DNA from: Myxococcota bacterium
Lineage (GTDB): Bacteria > Myxococcota_A > UBA9160 > UBA4427
Assembly (NCBI GenBank): GCA_030748735.1
Contig: JASMLK010000103.1
Coordinates: 1 to 35,535 of the forward strand
Direction: 5' to 3'
Length of the DNA: 35,535 nt
Shown: one piece after another, positions 16,995 to 24,755 of the stretch
Numbering within the stretch: the stretch's first letter is position 1
How the letters are laid out: each line of letters begins with the position of its first letter
Program-made: the position numbers and the translations under genes
The notes under the pieces: generated by a model
Told to the model about the DNA's origin: nothing
The model's database searches: none
Seen by the model: only the letters and a program-made list of their open reading frames with translations

Positions 16995-18620
16995 TTACCG
17001 GCGACGACGCCTTTGCTGTACGTAGTCGACCATCATGAACGAACCGATCTGACTCGGGTGGGTGTAGAACGCCCGCCCGTGGTTGATCTGGGTCATTCGC
17101 TCGACGAAGCCCACGAGTTCGGGAGCGTCGTCGAGCATGAAGGTGTTGATCGTGATGCCCTGCCGGGTCACGCGCCTCACGGTGGCCAGGGTTGCAGCCA
17201 CCGCGTGCGGTGAAACGCCGCCGAGACCGTTCGGCCATTCGACGCGAAGCTCGCCTTCGTCGAGATAGGCGGTCGGTTGGCCGTCGGTGATGACGAGGAT
17301 CTGCGGTGAGGCGCAGGGCTTCTTGCGAATCAGCTCCTCCGCAACCATCAAACCGCCCTGCAGGTTGGTGAAGGGGTCGCCCATGTCCCAGCAGACTTCG
17401 GGAAGCTCGCCGATCGGGATCTCTTTCGCGCGCGTCGAAAACCCGACCACGGCAAAGTGATCGCGCGGGTACTGGGTACGAACGAGGTGGTCGAGCGCCA
17501 TCGCCACGCGCTTGGCGGCGGGGAAGCGGCCCGCCCACGACATCGACCACGAAAGGTCGAGCAACAGGATGGTCGTGGTCTGGGTCGCGCAGTCGGTTTC
17601 GCGGACCTCGAAGTCTTCGACGTCGAGTGAAACGTTCGCGTCAGCCGCAGGAAGCCCGGCGGCCACGCGCCGCTTCACGCCGTTGAGCACTGTCTTCACG
17701 ATGTCGAGGTCGAGGGAATCGCCGTATTCCCAGGGCCGCGTTTCATCGGGACGAGGCATCGCGATCCCGCGGTCGGCGGTGTCGTGGTCGCCGGCGCGGT
17801 CACGCTTCAACATGCGGTAGACGTCGGCGAGCGCAGAGGCGCCCATCTGCCGAATCGCGCGCGGGGTGAGCTGGATGTCGTCGCCCTCCCCTCGCAAGAG
17901 CCCCTCGTCCCGCATCTGGTTTTCGAGGCCCTGGATCAGGATCAGGGATTCGGCCGCTTCGTCACCGAGCAGCTCGCTGAGCGCCTCGGGCGACAGGCCT
18001 TCGAGGTTCCCCGGCGCGAGCTGCTCCATCAGCTGCTCGAGCCCCTGGATGCGTTGGCGGATTTCCTGCGCCTGCTCGTAATCCGCCGCTTCGTCGCCGC
18101 GAAAGCGCGCGCCGCGTTCCTGCATGAACTCTTCGAGCTGTTGCAGGGCTTCGAGTTCTTCCAGCAGTTCGGCGAAGTCGCGCGCCGCCTGTTCGTCCTG
18201 GAACGGATGGTCGCGGAAGTCTTCGATCTGTTGTGAAACCTGTACGCGACCACGGTGCCGACGATCGAGGAAGTCGTTCATGGCAGCGGATTCGAAGCCG
18301 TGCTCTCGCTGCAGGGCAACGTGCTCGCGGTCGAGGATCTCATCGAGACGCTGCTGCATCTCGGGGAGTGCCTCCGTCATGTCGTACTGCTCGTACATGT
18401 CGCGCAGGGCATCGCGCAATTCGTTCTGGATCTCGTCGAGCCCCATGACGCGCATGTTCATGCCCGCCAGCTCGAAGCCCATGCGCTGCATCCACTCGAG
18501 CGCCTCGCGAGCGTTCAGCCCCTCCATCATGAGTTCGCTCATGGCGTCGAGCGCACTCTTCGCATCGAGGGTGAATTCCTGCTGGGTGCCGTCCCAGCGG
18601 CTGTAGCGATGCGTGATCAC
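16995..18620 (-). CDS. VWA-domain protein, partner of a MoxR/BchI-like ATPase
   Basis: A 541-residue cytosolic protein. The C-terminal VWA domain (about 345-530) has a MIDAS metal site, DLSWSMS (354-360), and the downstream VITDGQPT. The N-terminal ~300 residues are Glu/Gln/Met-rich, strongly helical and coiled-coil-like. AAA plus VWA pairs act as metal-chelatase-like or chaperone-like machines (BchI/BchD, MoxR, RavA-ViaA); which one applies is unknown. The GTG at 18620 overlaps the stop of the ATPase by 4 nt (GTGA), so the two are made together. Followed 5 nt later by trmB. Confidence 0.85.
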   Translation of the reverse strand: MITHRYSRWDGTQQEFTLDAKSALDAMSELMMEGLNAREALEWMQRMGFELAGMNMRVMGLDEIQNELRDALRDMYEQYDMTEALPEMQQRLDEILDREHVALQREHGFESAAMNDFLDRRHRGRVQVSQQIEDFRDHPFQDEQAARDFAELLEELEALQQLEEFMQERGARFRGDEAADYEQAQEIRQRIQGLEQLMEQLAPGNLEGLSPEALSELLGDEAAESLILIQGLENQMRDEGLLRGEGDDIQLTPRAIRQMGASALADVYRMLKRDRAGDHDTADRGIAMPRPDETRPWEYGDSLDLDIVKTVLNGVKRRVAAGLPAADANVSLDVEDFEVRETDCATQTTTILLLDLSWSMSWAGRFPAAKRVAMALDHLVRTQYPRDHFAVVGFSTRAKEIPIGELPEVCWDMGDPFTNLQGGLMVAEELIRKKPCASPQILVITDGQPTAYLDEGELRVEWPNGLGGVSPHAVAATLATVRRVTRQGITINTFMLDDAPELVGFVERMTQINHGRAFYTHPSQIGSFMMVDYVQQRRRRR

Positions 18621-20044
18621 GCGGACGTCCGAAGTTGTCCGAAGCGCGTCGCGCCTTCGACGCTCTCCTTGTTGAGCTTGTTGGCGAGGTGGAGACCTTC
18701 GAGCACGAATTCGATCGCCGAGGCCAGGCGCGCGTCGCTATCGCCTTCGGCGAGCGAAGCGGCGACCTCGCGCAACCCCGTGATCTCGTCGAGCCCCTCG
18801 AGCACGCTGGCCGACGCCTGGGCGGCCGAGACCTCGACCTGCCAGCCCTGATCGAAGGCCTCGACCACGGGCTTCACCTGCGCTTCTTCCACCCGCTCCT
18901 CGAACACCACGCGAATCGCGCGCTGCATGAGTTCGGCGAGCACTTCGTCTTCGGTTCGCTCCACACCGGCGTATTCGAGTTCGATCTTGCCGCGACTCGA
19001 AGCCAGCATCGCCGGCTGGTCGGAAATGCGCGGCACCGCCTCGGGTTCGCCCAGCACGAGTGCCCGCCGCAGGGCGTTGGCGACCAGGGTTTCGAAGTTG
19101 GCGATCGTCATGCGCACGCTCACGCCCGACGCCTGGCTGATGTCGGCACTGCTGCGCGCCTGGAAGGTCAGCTCGGCGACGATGTGCTGCATGAAGTCGG
19201 GAACGAAGAGCTTGGCTTCGCCCACCTCGGGAAGCTTCGCTTCCTGGTTGGCCACCGCGACTTCGAGGCTGCGCTGCTTCGGATAGTGGGTACGAATCTG
19301 CGCCGCGTAGCGGTCCTTGAGCGGCGTGATGATGCGACCGCGGCTCGTGTAGTCCTCGGGGTTCGCGCTGGCCACCACGAGCACGTCGATCGGCAGTCGC
19401 ACGCGATAGCCCTTCACCTGGACGTCGCGTTCTTCCATCACGTTGAACAGGCCGACCTGCACCTTCTCCGTCAGGTCCGGCAGCTCGTTGATGCAGAAGA
19501 TCCCGCGATGGGTGCGCGGCAGCAGACCGAAGTGCAGCGTGTACTCGTCGGAAAGGTGATGCCCTTCCGCCACCTTGATCGGATCGACGTCACCGATCAG
19601 GTCGGCGATCGACGTGTCCGGGGTCGCGAGTTTTTCGCCGTAGCGATCGTCGCGATGAAGCCAGGCGATTTCGGTGTCGTCACCGTCGCGCGCCAGCTTC
19701 TCTCGTGCGTAGGCCGAAACCGGGTTGAACGGATCGTCGTGGATCTCGCTACCCGCGACTTCTGGAATCCATTCGTCGAGCAACCCCACGATCCCGCGGA
19801 TCATGCGCGTCTTCGCCTGCCCGCGTTCGCCGAGGAAGATCACGTCGTGCCCGCAGAGCAGCGCGTTTTCGAGGGCGGGGATCACCGTGTCCTCGTAACC
19901 CATGATCCCTTCGAAGATGGGCTTTCCCTCGCGCATGCAGCGCTCGAGATTGCTTCGCAATTCGTCGCGAAGACTGCGGTAGGCGTAGCCCTGGCTACGC
20001 AGCTCGCCGAGGCGGGCGAGAGCCGGGGGGGAACTGTTCGGCAT
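18617..20044 (-). CDS. AAA+ ATPase of the MoxR/magnesium-chelatase (BchI) type
   Basis: 475 residues. The P-loop region is FLGERGQAKTR (about 69-79), where Ala replaces the last Gly of GxxGxGKT. The Walker B region is GIFCINELPDL (about 180-190), with Asn where Asp is usual before Glu. Sensor-1 is VVASANPEDY, and an ITPLKDRYAAQI stretch follows, as in BchI-like ATPases. These substitutions also occur in known relatives by my recollection, so the protein is probably active. ATG 20044 has GGAGA at good spacing. It is coupled to the VWA gene by a GTGA overlap and should form a ring that works with it. Confidence 0.87.
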   Translation of the reverse strand: MPNSSPPALARLGELRSQGYAYRSLRDELRSNLERCMREGKPIFEGIMGYEDTVIPALENALLCGHDVIFLGERGQAKTRMIRGIVGLLDEWIPEVAGSEIHDDPFNPVSAYAREKLARDGDDTEIAWLHRDDRYGEKLATPDTSIADLIGDVDPIKVAEGHHLSDEYTLHFGLLPRTHRGIFCINELPDLTEKVQVGLFNVMEERDVQVKGYRVRLPIDVLVVASANPEDYTSRGRIITPLKDRYAAQIRTHYPKQRSLEVAVANQEAKLPEVGEAKLFVPDFMQHIVAELTFQARSSADISQASGVSVRMTIANFETLVANALRRALVLGEPEAVPRISDQPAMLASSRGKIELEYAGVERTEDEVLAELMQRAIRVVFEERVEEAQVKPVVEAFDQGWQVEVSAAQASASVLEGLDEITGLREVAASLAEGDSDARLASAIEFVLEGLHLANKLNKESVEGATRFGQLRTSA

Positions 20045-20087
20045 GGGGTCTCCGGGACAGAGCGGCGACCGCGAAGCCGCCCGTGGT

Positions 20088-21314
20088 TCACGACGGCGGC
20101 GTCGACTCCGACTGCTGCAGGCCGAGATCGCCGAAGTTACCCGACTTGCGAAGGGTTTCCACGACGTGGCGGATCACGAGCATGACCGAACCGTCGATCG
20201 TGACGTTGTCGACGATCGGGATGTCGTAGCGGTCGGCCAGTTCGAGGAAGTGCTCCTGGATCTTCAGGATGCCCTCGAGGTTGTCGACGTAGCGGCTGGC
20301 GTTGCGATGGCGCTGACGCTTGCCTCGCGCGCGGAAGTGACTGCGGAAGCTGTCCTCGTCCATGCGCGCGACCACGAGATAGATGATGTGGGCCTGGGCT
20401 TTGTAGGCGTCGAGGTCGATCATGCCCGGCACGAGCGACACGCCATCCAGAACCAGGCTCGTGCTCTCTTCGATCGCGCGTTCGATCGTGCCGCGAACCC
20501 CGACCGAAACCACCTGGGCCTGGGAGATGAAGCCCGAAACGACGCGGTCTTCCGGCTCACCGATCGAGTCCGCGGCCTCCGGAAGATCGCGGTGCGCGTC
20601 GAACGAAGATGCGTGAATCTGGGGCATCAGGTCCTTCGAGAGCATCAGGCGCATGACCTGGCGAATCGAATCGGTCGAGAGCACGCGACTGATGCCGAGA
20701 CGCCGCGCGACTTCGAGCGCAAGCGACGTCTTTCCCACGCCGCTGCTTCCGCCGAGCAGGATGATGACCGGCTTTTCGGGCTCCTGGAATTCGCGCCAGA
20801 TCATGTAGCGCGCGGCGGGACGCGGACCGAAGCGACGCAGCATCGTCTCGTAGGCGAGACGACGGAGTTCCTGGCAGGCGATGTGGCGCCGACCCTGACG
20901 CAGCAGTCCGAACTCGATTTCGCGCGCCACGTCGTGGGCGTCACTCGGATCGATCGATGCCGCGAGCAGCGACTGCGCGAGGATGCCCTTCGAAAACGGA
21001 ACCGTGCCTTCGGGATCCCCGACCTGGATGCCGCCCGGGAGAGGAATCGGCGGTTGGTGATCTCCCAGCACCTCCTCGGACAACAACTCGCTGATGAGCT
21101 TGCTGAGCTCCGCGCGTGGCACGACCCCCCGGTTGCGCGTGCGGTCGCGCACCAGGTTCGCTGTGCGGAACGCTTCGTCGAAGCCGACGCCTCGAGCCAT
21201 CAGCGAGTGGACCATGATCCCCCGCATGAAGGGGCGCCGGCCCGACGCGTCCTCGACCAGGGTGCGGTCGCCGTGACCTCCCCCCGGGGTCTCCTTGTCC
21301 TGTGAGCCTGACAT
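20088..21314 (-). CDS. 2-phosphoglycerate-kinase-like protein with two ATP-cone domains
   Basis: 408 residues. A kinase-type P-loop (LLGGSSGVGKTS, about 185-195) is followed by RVLSTDSIRQVMR, the arrangement seen in archaeal 2-phosphoglycerate kinase. The N-terminal region carries two ATP-cone-like helical units: residues ~29-80 (FMRGIMVHSLMARGVG) and ~108-165 (FSKGILAQSLLAASID). ATP-cones are nucleotide-sensing modules. Archaeal relatives use 2-phosphoglycerate to build cyclic 2,3-diphosphoglycerate; in this bacterium the substrate is unknown. The ATG at 21314 has no Shine-Dalgarno, and a TAGGGT box lies 6 nt upstream. First gene of the run leading to AAA, VWA, trmB and rlmN, with 43 nt to the next. 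Confidence 0.8.
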   Translation of the reverse strand: MSGSQDKETPGGGHGDRTLVEDASGRRPFMRGIMVHSLMARGVGFDEAFRTANLVRDRTRNRGVVPRAELSKLISELLSEEVLGDHQPPIPLPGGIQVGDPEGTVPFSKGILAQSLLAASIDPSDAHDVAREIEFGLLRQGRRHIACQELRRLAYETMLRRFGPRPAARYMIWREFQEPEKPVIILLGGSSGVGKTSLALEVARRLGISRVLSTDSIRQVMRLMLSKDLMPQIHASSFDAHRDLPEAADSIGEPEDRVVSGFISQAQVVSVGVRGTIERAIEESTSLVLDGVSLVPGMIDLDAYKAQAHIIYLVVARMDEDSFRSHFRARGKRQRHRNASRYVDNLEGILKIQEHFLELADRYDIPIVDNVTIDGSVMLVIRHVVETLRKSGNFGDLGLQQSESTPPS

Positions 21315-21762
21315 GGCCGCACCCTACCGCAGCCTCGGTAGCGGATCCCCTTTCGAGAACACCTGGACACGCTCGGGTCGCGTTGGCCGCAGACGAGCCC
21401 ATCGAATACGCAACTTCTGGTGGAAAAGCTCGAAACGACTCGATTCGTTTGCCTCAACCGCTACATTTCGCAGAACAAATGGGTTGACTTCCCTGGTTCC
21501 ACGGTTTTAGCTGGTGGAGCACTTCTCAAACGCAAGTTGATACGGAGCGGCAACAAGCGATTCGAATGGCGAGGCGCGTTTCGTTGAAACGCATTGGGTA
21601 TGTCCGTCTTGTGGGGGTTCGAATCGGGTGATCGGGTAAGGGCGACGGAAACCAACGTCGCATCGCAGCAAGGCGATCCAGTCGAACGGCTGAATCGATC
21701 GATGCCAGAACAGCAGCCCGAAGCGACCCGCAAGGGAACCGGGAAAAGGCAAAGGAAACGAG
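21315..21762. other. 448-nt divergent regulatory region between the 2PGK-like and MerR genes
   Basis: Lower GC than its surroundings and no supported gene. On the minus strand TAGGGT ends 6 nt before the kinase ATG. On the plus strand there is a TTGACT hexamer at 21484-21489 with only a poor -10 (TTAGCT) 17 nt later. It also holds an inverted repeat at 21576-21592. The MerR start has an AAGGAAA ribosome site. Confidence 0.5.
21576..21592. repeat. Inverted repeat GCGTTTC-GTT-GAAACGC
   Basis: Seven-base perfect arms with a 3-nt centre, 171 nt upstream of the MerR-type gene. The size suits a dimeric DNA-binding protein; the MerR-type product is a candidate, by proximity only. Confidence 0.5.
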
Positions 21763-22290
21763 ATGGACAACCCCACGACGAACCACTCCATCGATCCCGT
21801 TCGCGAAGCCACCGCACCGAAGGCGGAAGCGAGCGACCTCTACCGAACCAAGGAAGTGGTTCAGATCCTCGGGATCTCGCGCCGACAACTGCAGTACTGG
21901 GCGCAAACCGATCTCGTCGTGCCTTCCGTGAAGACCCGCGGCGGTCACCACCGCTACACCTTCCAGGACCTCGTCGCGCTCAAAGCCACCAAGCGCTTGA
22001 TCGACGCCGGTGTCTCGGTGCAGCGCATCCGGTCCAGCATCCGATCCCTGCGCGACGTGCTTCCCAACATCGACCGCCCTCTGGCCGAGCTCGTGTTGGT
22101 GGCCACCGGTGAAGTCGTGCTGGTCTTTCTCGAAGACACCGCCTTCGAAGCCGTCTCCGGACAGGAATGGATCTTCGAGGTGGCCGACTTCAAGCGCGAA
22201 GTCGACCAGTGGAAGAACGATACCCGCGTCGAACCGGCGCGACGCGCACGCACGGCACGACGCGCGAAGAGCTGGAGCCAGACCGCCTAG
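21763..22290 (+). CDS. MerR-type helix-turn-helix protein
   Basis: 175 residues. The MerR winged helix covers about 26-70 (LYRTKEVVQILGISRRQLQYW, then the wing TRGGHHRYTFQDLV), followed by a helical dimerisation stretch (LKATKRLIDAGVSVQRIRSSI). The C-terminus (about 95-150) is not a known effector domain to me: it has beta-rich LVLVATGEVVLVFLEDTAFE and no metal-binding cysteines. The Arg-rich tail may add DNA contacts. It precedes the ParA-CBM gene by 215 nt on the same strand and may be its regulator or its DNA-bound partner, in the manner of ParB. ATG 21763 follows AAGGAAA. Confidence 0.85.
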   Translation: MDNPTTNHSIDPVREATAPKAEASDLYRTKEVVQILGISRRQLQYWAQTDLVVPSVKTRGGHHRYTFQDLVALKATKRLIDAGVSVQRIRSSIRSLRDVLPNIDRPLAELVLVATGEVVLVFLEDTAFEAVSGQEWIFEVADFKREVDQWKNDTRVEPARRARTARRAKSWSQTA

Positions 22291-22350
22291 TCTCCGGCCG
22301 TACGACTCGGAACCACGACACACCCCCAGCCACGACAACCCTGACCCACT

Positions 22351-22365
22351 CCCCCCCCCGCCCCC
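22351..22365 (+). repeat. Second C-rich tract (C9-G-C5) upstream of parA-CBM
   Basis: Nine C, one G and five C, between the MerR and ParA genes. It resembles the C13 tract at 11188 and may have been a pure homopolymer once. It ends 140 nt before the ParA ATG. Confidence 0.75.
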
Positions 22366-22440
22366 AGTGAACAAGCAACAAGCAAGAAAGAACGGCAAAA
22401 GGTTCATCGGGAGCAGGCATTCGAGTATCGAGTGGAAACG

Positions 22441-22455
22441 AAGAGCACTGCTCTT
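22441..22455. repeat. Palindrome AAGAGCA-C-TGCTCTT before parA-CBM
   Basis: Perfect 7-base arms with a single central base, ending 50 nt before the ParA start. Operator-like; a possible binding site of the MerR-type protein or of a ParA autoregulatory complex. Its arms do not match the 21576 inverted repeat. Confidence 0.45.
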
Positions 22456-22505
22456 CGGCGTAGGGGTTTCGGCGCGCACGCTGTTGCGGCCGAAGGGGGA
22501 ACGCC

Positions 22506-23600
22506 ATGCGGGTCATTGCCATCGTCAACCAGAAGGGTGGTTGCGGAAAGACAACCACGACCGTCAATCTCGCGGGGGCTCTCGCGGCCGACGGGGCGCG
22601 TGTGTTGGTGGTCGATCTCGACCCACAGGCCCATGCGACGCTCGCACTCGGGGTGGACCCCGAAGAGCAGGATGAGAACCTGTACGAGATCCTCGCGGAG
22701 CCGGCCGGCACGCGAAGCCTCGAAGAAGTGATCGTCGGCGCGGGGGACGGTCTCGACCTCGCCCCCTCGAGCATCGTGCTCTCGGCACTCGAGCAGAAGC
22801 TGGCAGGCGAACGACACGACTCGCTCACCGAACGCCTTTCGATCGCGCTCGAAAACCTGCCGCCCTACTACGACTACGTGCTGATCGACTGCCCGCCGAA
22901 CGTCGGGTTGCTCACCTTCAATGCTCTTCGTGCATCGCGCGAAGTGATCATTCCCCTCGAGATGAGCTTCTTCGCCGTCGACGGCGTGCAGAAGCTGCTC
23001 GAGACCGTCGCGCTGCTGAACGATCGGATCGGACACGACATCTCGGTCCGCATCCTCCCCACGCTCTACGACGGCCGCACGCGCTACGCGCGCCAGACCC
23101 TCGGCGACGTGCGCGAGTTGTTCAAGGACCTGTGCTTCGACAGCGTGATCCGGCTGAACGTGAAGCTACGCGAAGCCGCACGCGCCGGGAAGCCGATCTC
23201 GCGCTACGCACCGTCGGCCAATGGTGCGCGCGACTACGCGGCGCTTGCGATCGAAGTGGAGGCGACCCCGCCTCCCGTCGAGCGCACCGATATCCCGCGT
23301 GAGGAAAAGGAAGCCACCAGCAGCGACGCCACGCGCGAAGTGGTCATCCGCTACCGCGACGCCCAGGCGGGCGAAGTGAGGATCGCGGGCGACTTCAACG
23401 GCTGGATCCCCGACAAGGGTGTGCGGTCGATGATCGAATCCGAAGGCGAAACGAGGATCTGGACCAAGGTCTTCTATCTGCAGCCGGGCACCTACCAGTA
23501 CCGCTACGTCGTCGACGGCGAGTGGTTCCGCGACCCCGACAACAACGAGTGGATCCCGACGCCCGCGGGCCAGGAAAACTCGCTGCTCGTCGTTCGCTGA
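22506..23600 (+). CDS. ParA-family ATPase fused to a glycogen-binding (CBM48/AMPK-type) domain
   Basis: 364 residues. Residues 1-~255 are a complete ParA/Soj ATPase: deviant P-loop QKGGCGKTT (K10 signature lysine, K15), switch motif VDLDPQAHAT, and YVLIDCPPNVG. Residues ~255-276 are a charged linker. Residues 277-364 form an isoamylase-N/AMPK-beta-like beta sandwich: EVRIAGDFNGW, then PGTYQYRYVVDGEW and NSLLVV. W300, W319 and N358 sit where AMPK-beta has its glucan-contacting Trp, Trp and Asn. ParA proteins position cargo on the nucleoid; this cargo domain could bind an alpha-glucan or just mediate protein contact. ATG 22506 follows GGGGGA. The next gene starts 20 nt later. Confidence 0.9.
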   Translation: MRVIAIVNQKGGCGKTTTTVNLAGALAADGARVLVVDLDPQAHATLALGVDPEEQDENLYEILAEPAGTRSLEEVIVGAGDGLDLAPSSIVLSALEQKLAGERHDSLTERLSIALENLPPYYDYVLIDCPPNVGLLTFNALRASREVIIPLEMSFFAVDGVQKLLETVALLNDRIGHDISVRILPTLYDGRTRYARQTLGDVRELFKDLCFDSVIRLNVKLREAARAGKPISRYAPSANGARDYAALAIEVEATPPPVERTDIPREEKEATSSDATREVVIRYRDAQAGEVRIAGDFNGWIPDKGVRSMIESEGETRIWTKVFYLQPGTYQYRYVVDGEWFRDPDNNEWIPTPAGQENSLLVVR

Positions 23601-23620
23601 CGACATCACCGGGAGCCGCC

Positions 23621-24433
23621 TTGCCGCGCGATCTTGCCGACGTCCTGCACTACTTCATGCCGGAACTCGCCCGGCCCGATGAAGAGACGAGCGCGCCGCC
23701 CGAGCCGAACGTCCACCCACCGAAGGCCGAAGCGCCGGCCGACGACCTGCTGCCGCTCGCGACGGTGCCCGTCGCCGACAGCGATCTGGTTCGGGCGGGG
23801 CTGGTCGCGAGTCTTGCTGACGAAGTCACCGGTCTCGGGGGACGCTCGATCATCCTCACGCCCGACACGCCGAACGCGCGCGCGATGTTTGCTGGCGGCG
23901 GAGGAAACAGCGAGACGACCCGCATCGAAGTCCTCGACGCCCATTCGATTCACGAGCTGGCCGCCGCGGCCGTCGACCGCGCGAGCGCGCTCAAGGAAGA
24001 CGAAGCCATCGACGGCGTCGTGATCGCGCGCGTCCCACCCGCGTGGCTCGAGGGTGACGAGGTCCCCGGTGAGCTCTTCGACTGGCTGCTGCTCTTCACG
24101 TCGACCCACGAGCGAAACCTCGTCGACGCGTATTCGCTCGCTGCGCGCGTCCTGCGCGAGAACCCGGAAGCCGAGATCGGCGTCACCGTCCACGGCGCTG
24201 CCGCCCGGCGCGAAGGCGAGGCCGCCTTCGGCCTGCTCGCCCGCAGCGTCGAGCAACACCTCGGGAGATCGGTCGCCAACTACGGCCTGCTGCTCGAAGA
24301 CCTCGACATCTACCGCTCACTCGCCGCTGGGCAGGCGATCGGCCGGGCCCACCCCGATTCGCCCGCCAACGTTTCGCTACGCGAGGCCGCCAAGCTGGTC
24401 TTCGAGCGCGCCCGCAAGACGGCGTTTCACTAG
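23621..24433 (+). CDS. MinD/FlhG-like protein without a P-loop (probable pseudo-ATPase)
   Basis: 270 residues, starting at TTG 23621 with GGGAG five bases upstream. The N-terminal ~45 residues are Pro/Glu-rich. From residue 47 the fold pattern follows MinD/FlhG: a strand, then where the Walker A should be there is VPVADSDLV (50-58), a helix (VRAGLVASLADEV) and a strand (GRSIILTPD). The later half keeps the MinD-like order: LLLFTSTHERNLVDAYSLAARVL, then a strand at the NK-like position, LLARSVEQHLG, LLLEDLDIYRSLAAGQAIG and a final helix. No nucleotide-binding lysine remains, so ATP hydrolysis is unlikely. It follows parA-CBM by 20 nt and may be its regulatory partner. Homology is by eye; a search should settle it. 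Confidence 0.8.
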   Translation: MPRDLADVLHYFMPELARPDEETSAPPEPNVHPPKAEAPADDLLPLATVPVADSDLVRAGLVASLADEVTGLGGRSIILTPDTPNARAMFAGGGGNSETTRIEVLDAHSIHELAAAAVDRASALKEDEAIDGVVIARVPPAWLEGDEVPGELFDWLLLFTSTHERNLVDAYSLAARVLRENPEAEIGVTVHGAAARREGEAAFGLLARSVEQHLGRSVANYGLLLEDLDIYRSLAAGQAIGRAHPDSPANVSLREAAKLVFERARKTAFH

Positions 24434-24586
24434 CGCCAGGGCCGCTCCCTCCCCCCGCCCTTCCGCTGCGCTCGTGTTGCGCACCCGGCAAGCGGGGCCC
24501 CGGCTCGGGGCGAACGTGCGTTTGTGGCCGGAAGTCGCTGCGCACCAAACACTTTCGTCTGCGCGGCCTCCGATTGCGCCCGCGCC

Positions 24587-24607
24587 GTGACGAACAAATT
24601 CCGTCAC
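24587..24607. repeat. Inverted repeat GTGACG-N9-CGTCAC
   Basis: Six-base perfect arms around a 9-nt AT-rich centre, upstream of the ECF sigma gene. Spacing is typical of a dimer operator. Confidence 0.45.
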
Positions 24608-24616
24608 CACTGACAA

Positions 24617-24639
24617 ATTTCGACACCTATCGACGAAAT
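24617..24639. repeat. Inverted repeat ATTTCG-N11-CGAAAT
   Basis: Six-base arms, 9 nt after the previous dyad, in the same sigma-factor upstream region. Confidence 0.4.
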
Positions 24640-24646
24640 CGGCCAC

Positions 24647-24660
24647 TCCCCAAATGGGGA
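24647..24660. repeat. Palindrome TCCCCA-AA-TGGGGA
   Basis: Six-base perfect arms with a 2-nt centre. Third dyad in 75 nt before the sigma factor gene. Confidence 0.45.
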
Positions 24661-24755
24661 CGTTCTCCACCGGAATTCCCCGCCTGCTTCACGACTCGAC
24701 CTGGGACTGAGTCGTGGGCTGCAAGTGCTGACTCTGGGATGATGAAGGGGGAGAC

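Larger units (their letters stand above)
24434..24755. other. Promoter region of the ECF sigma factor
   Basis: 322 nt with no supported gene. From about 24590 the base composition turns AT-richer, and three dyads cluster within 75 nt: GTGACG-N9-CGTCAC, ATTTCG-N11-CGAAAT and TCCCCA-AA-TGGGGA. The last ends 95 nt before the GTG start. Likely an autoregulated or multiply regulated promoter; no -35/-10 pair can be assigned with confidence. Confidence 0.5.

Noticed and set aside
18635..20185. Long plus-strand frame opposite the AAA ATPase
   Set aside because: Antisense shadow; His/Arg-rich, no domain, and the minus-strand product is a clear AAA protein.
21610..21635. GGTTCGAATC resembling a tRNA T-loop
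   Set aside because: The flanking bases do not form the 5-bp T-stem, and no acceptor or anticodon arm is present.
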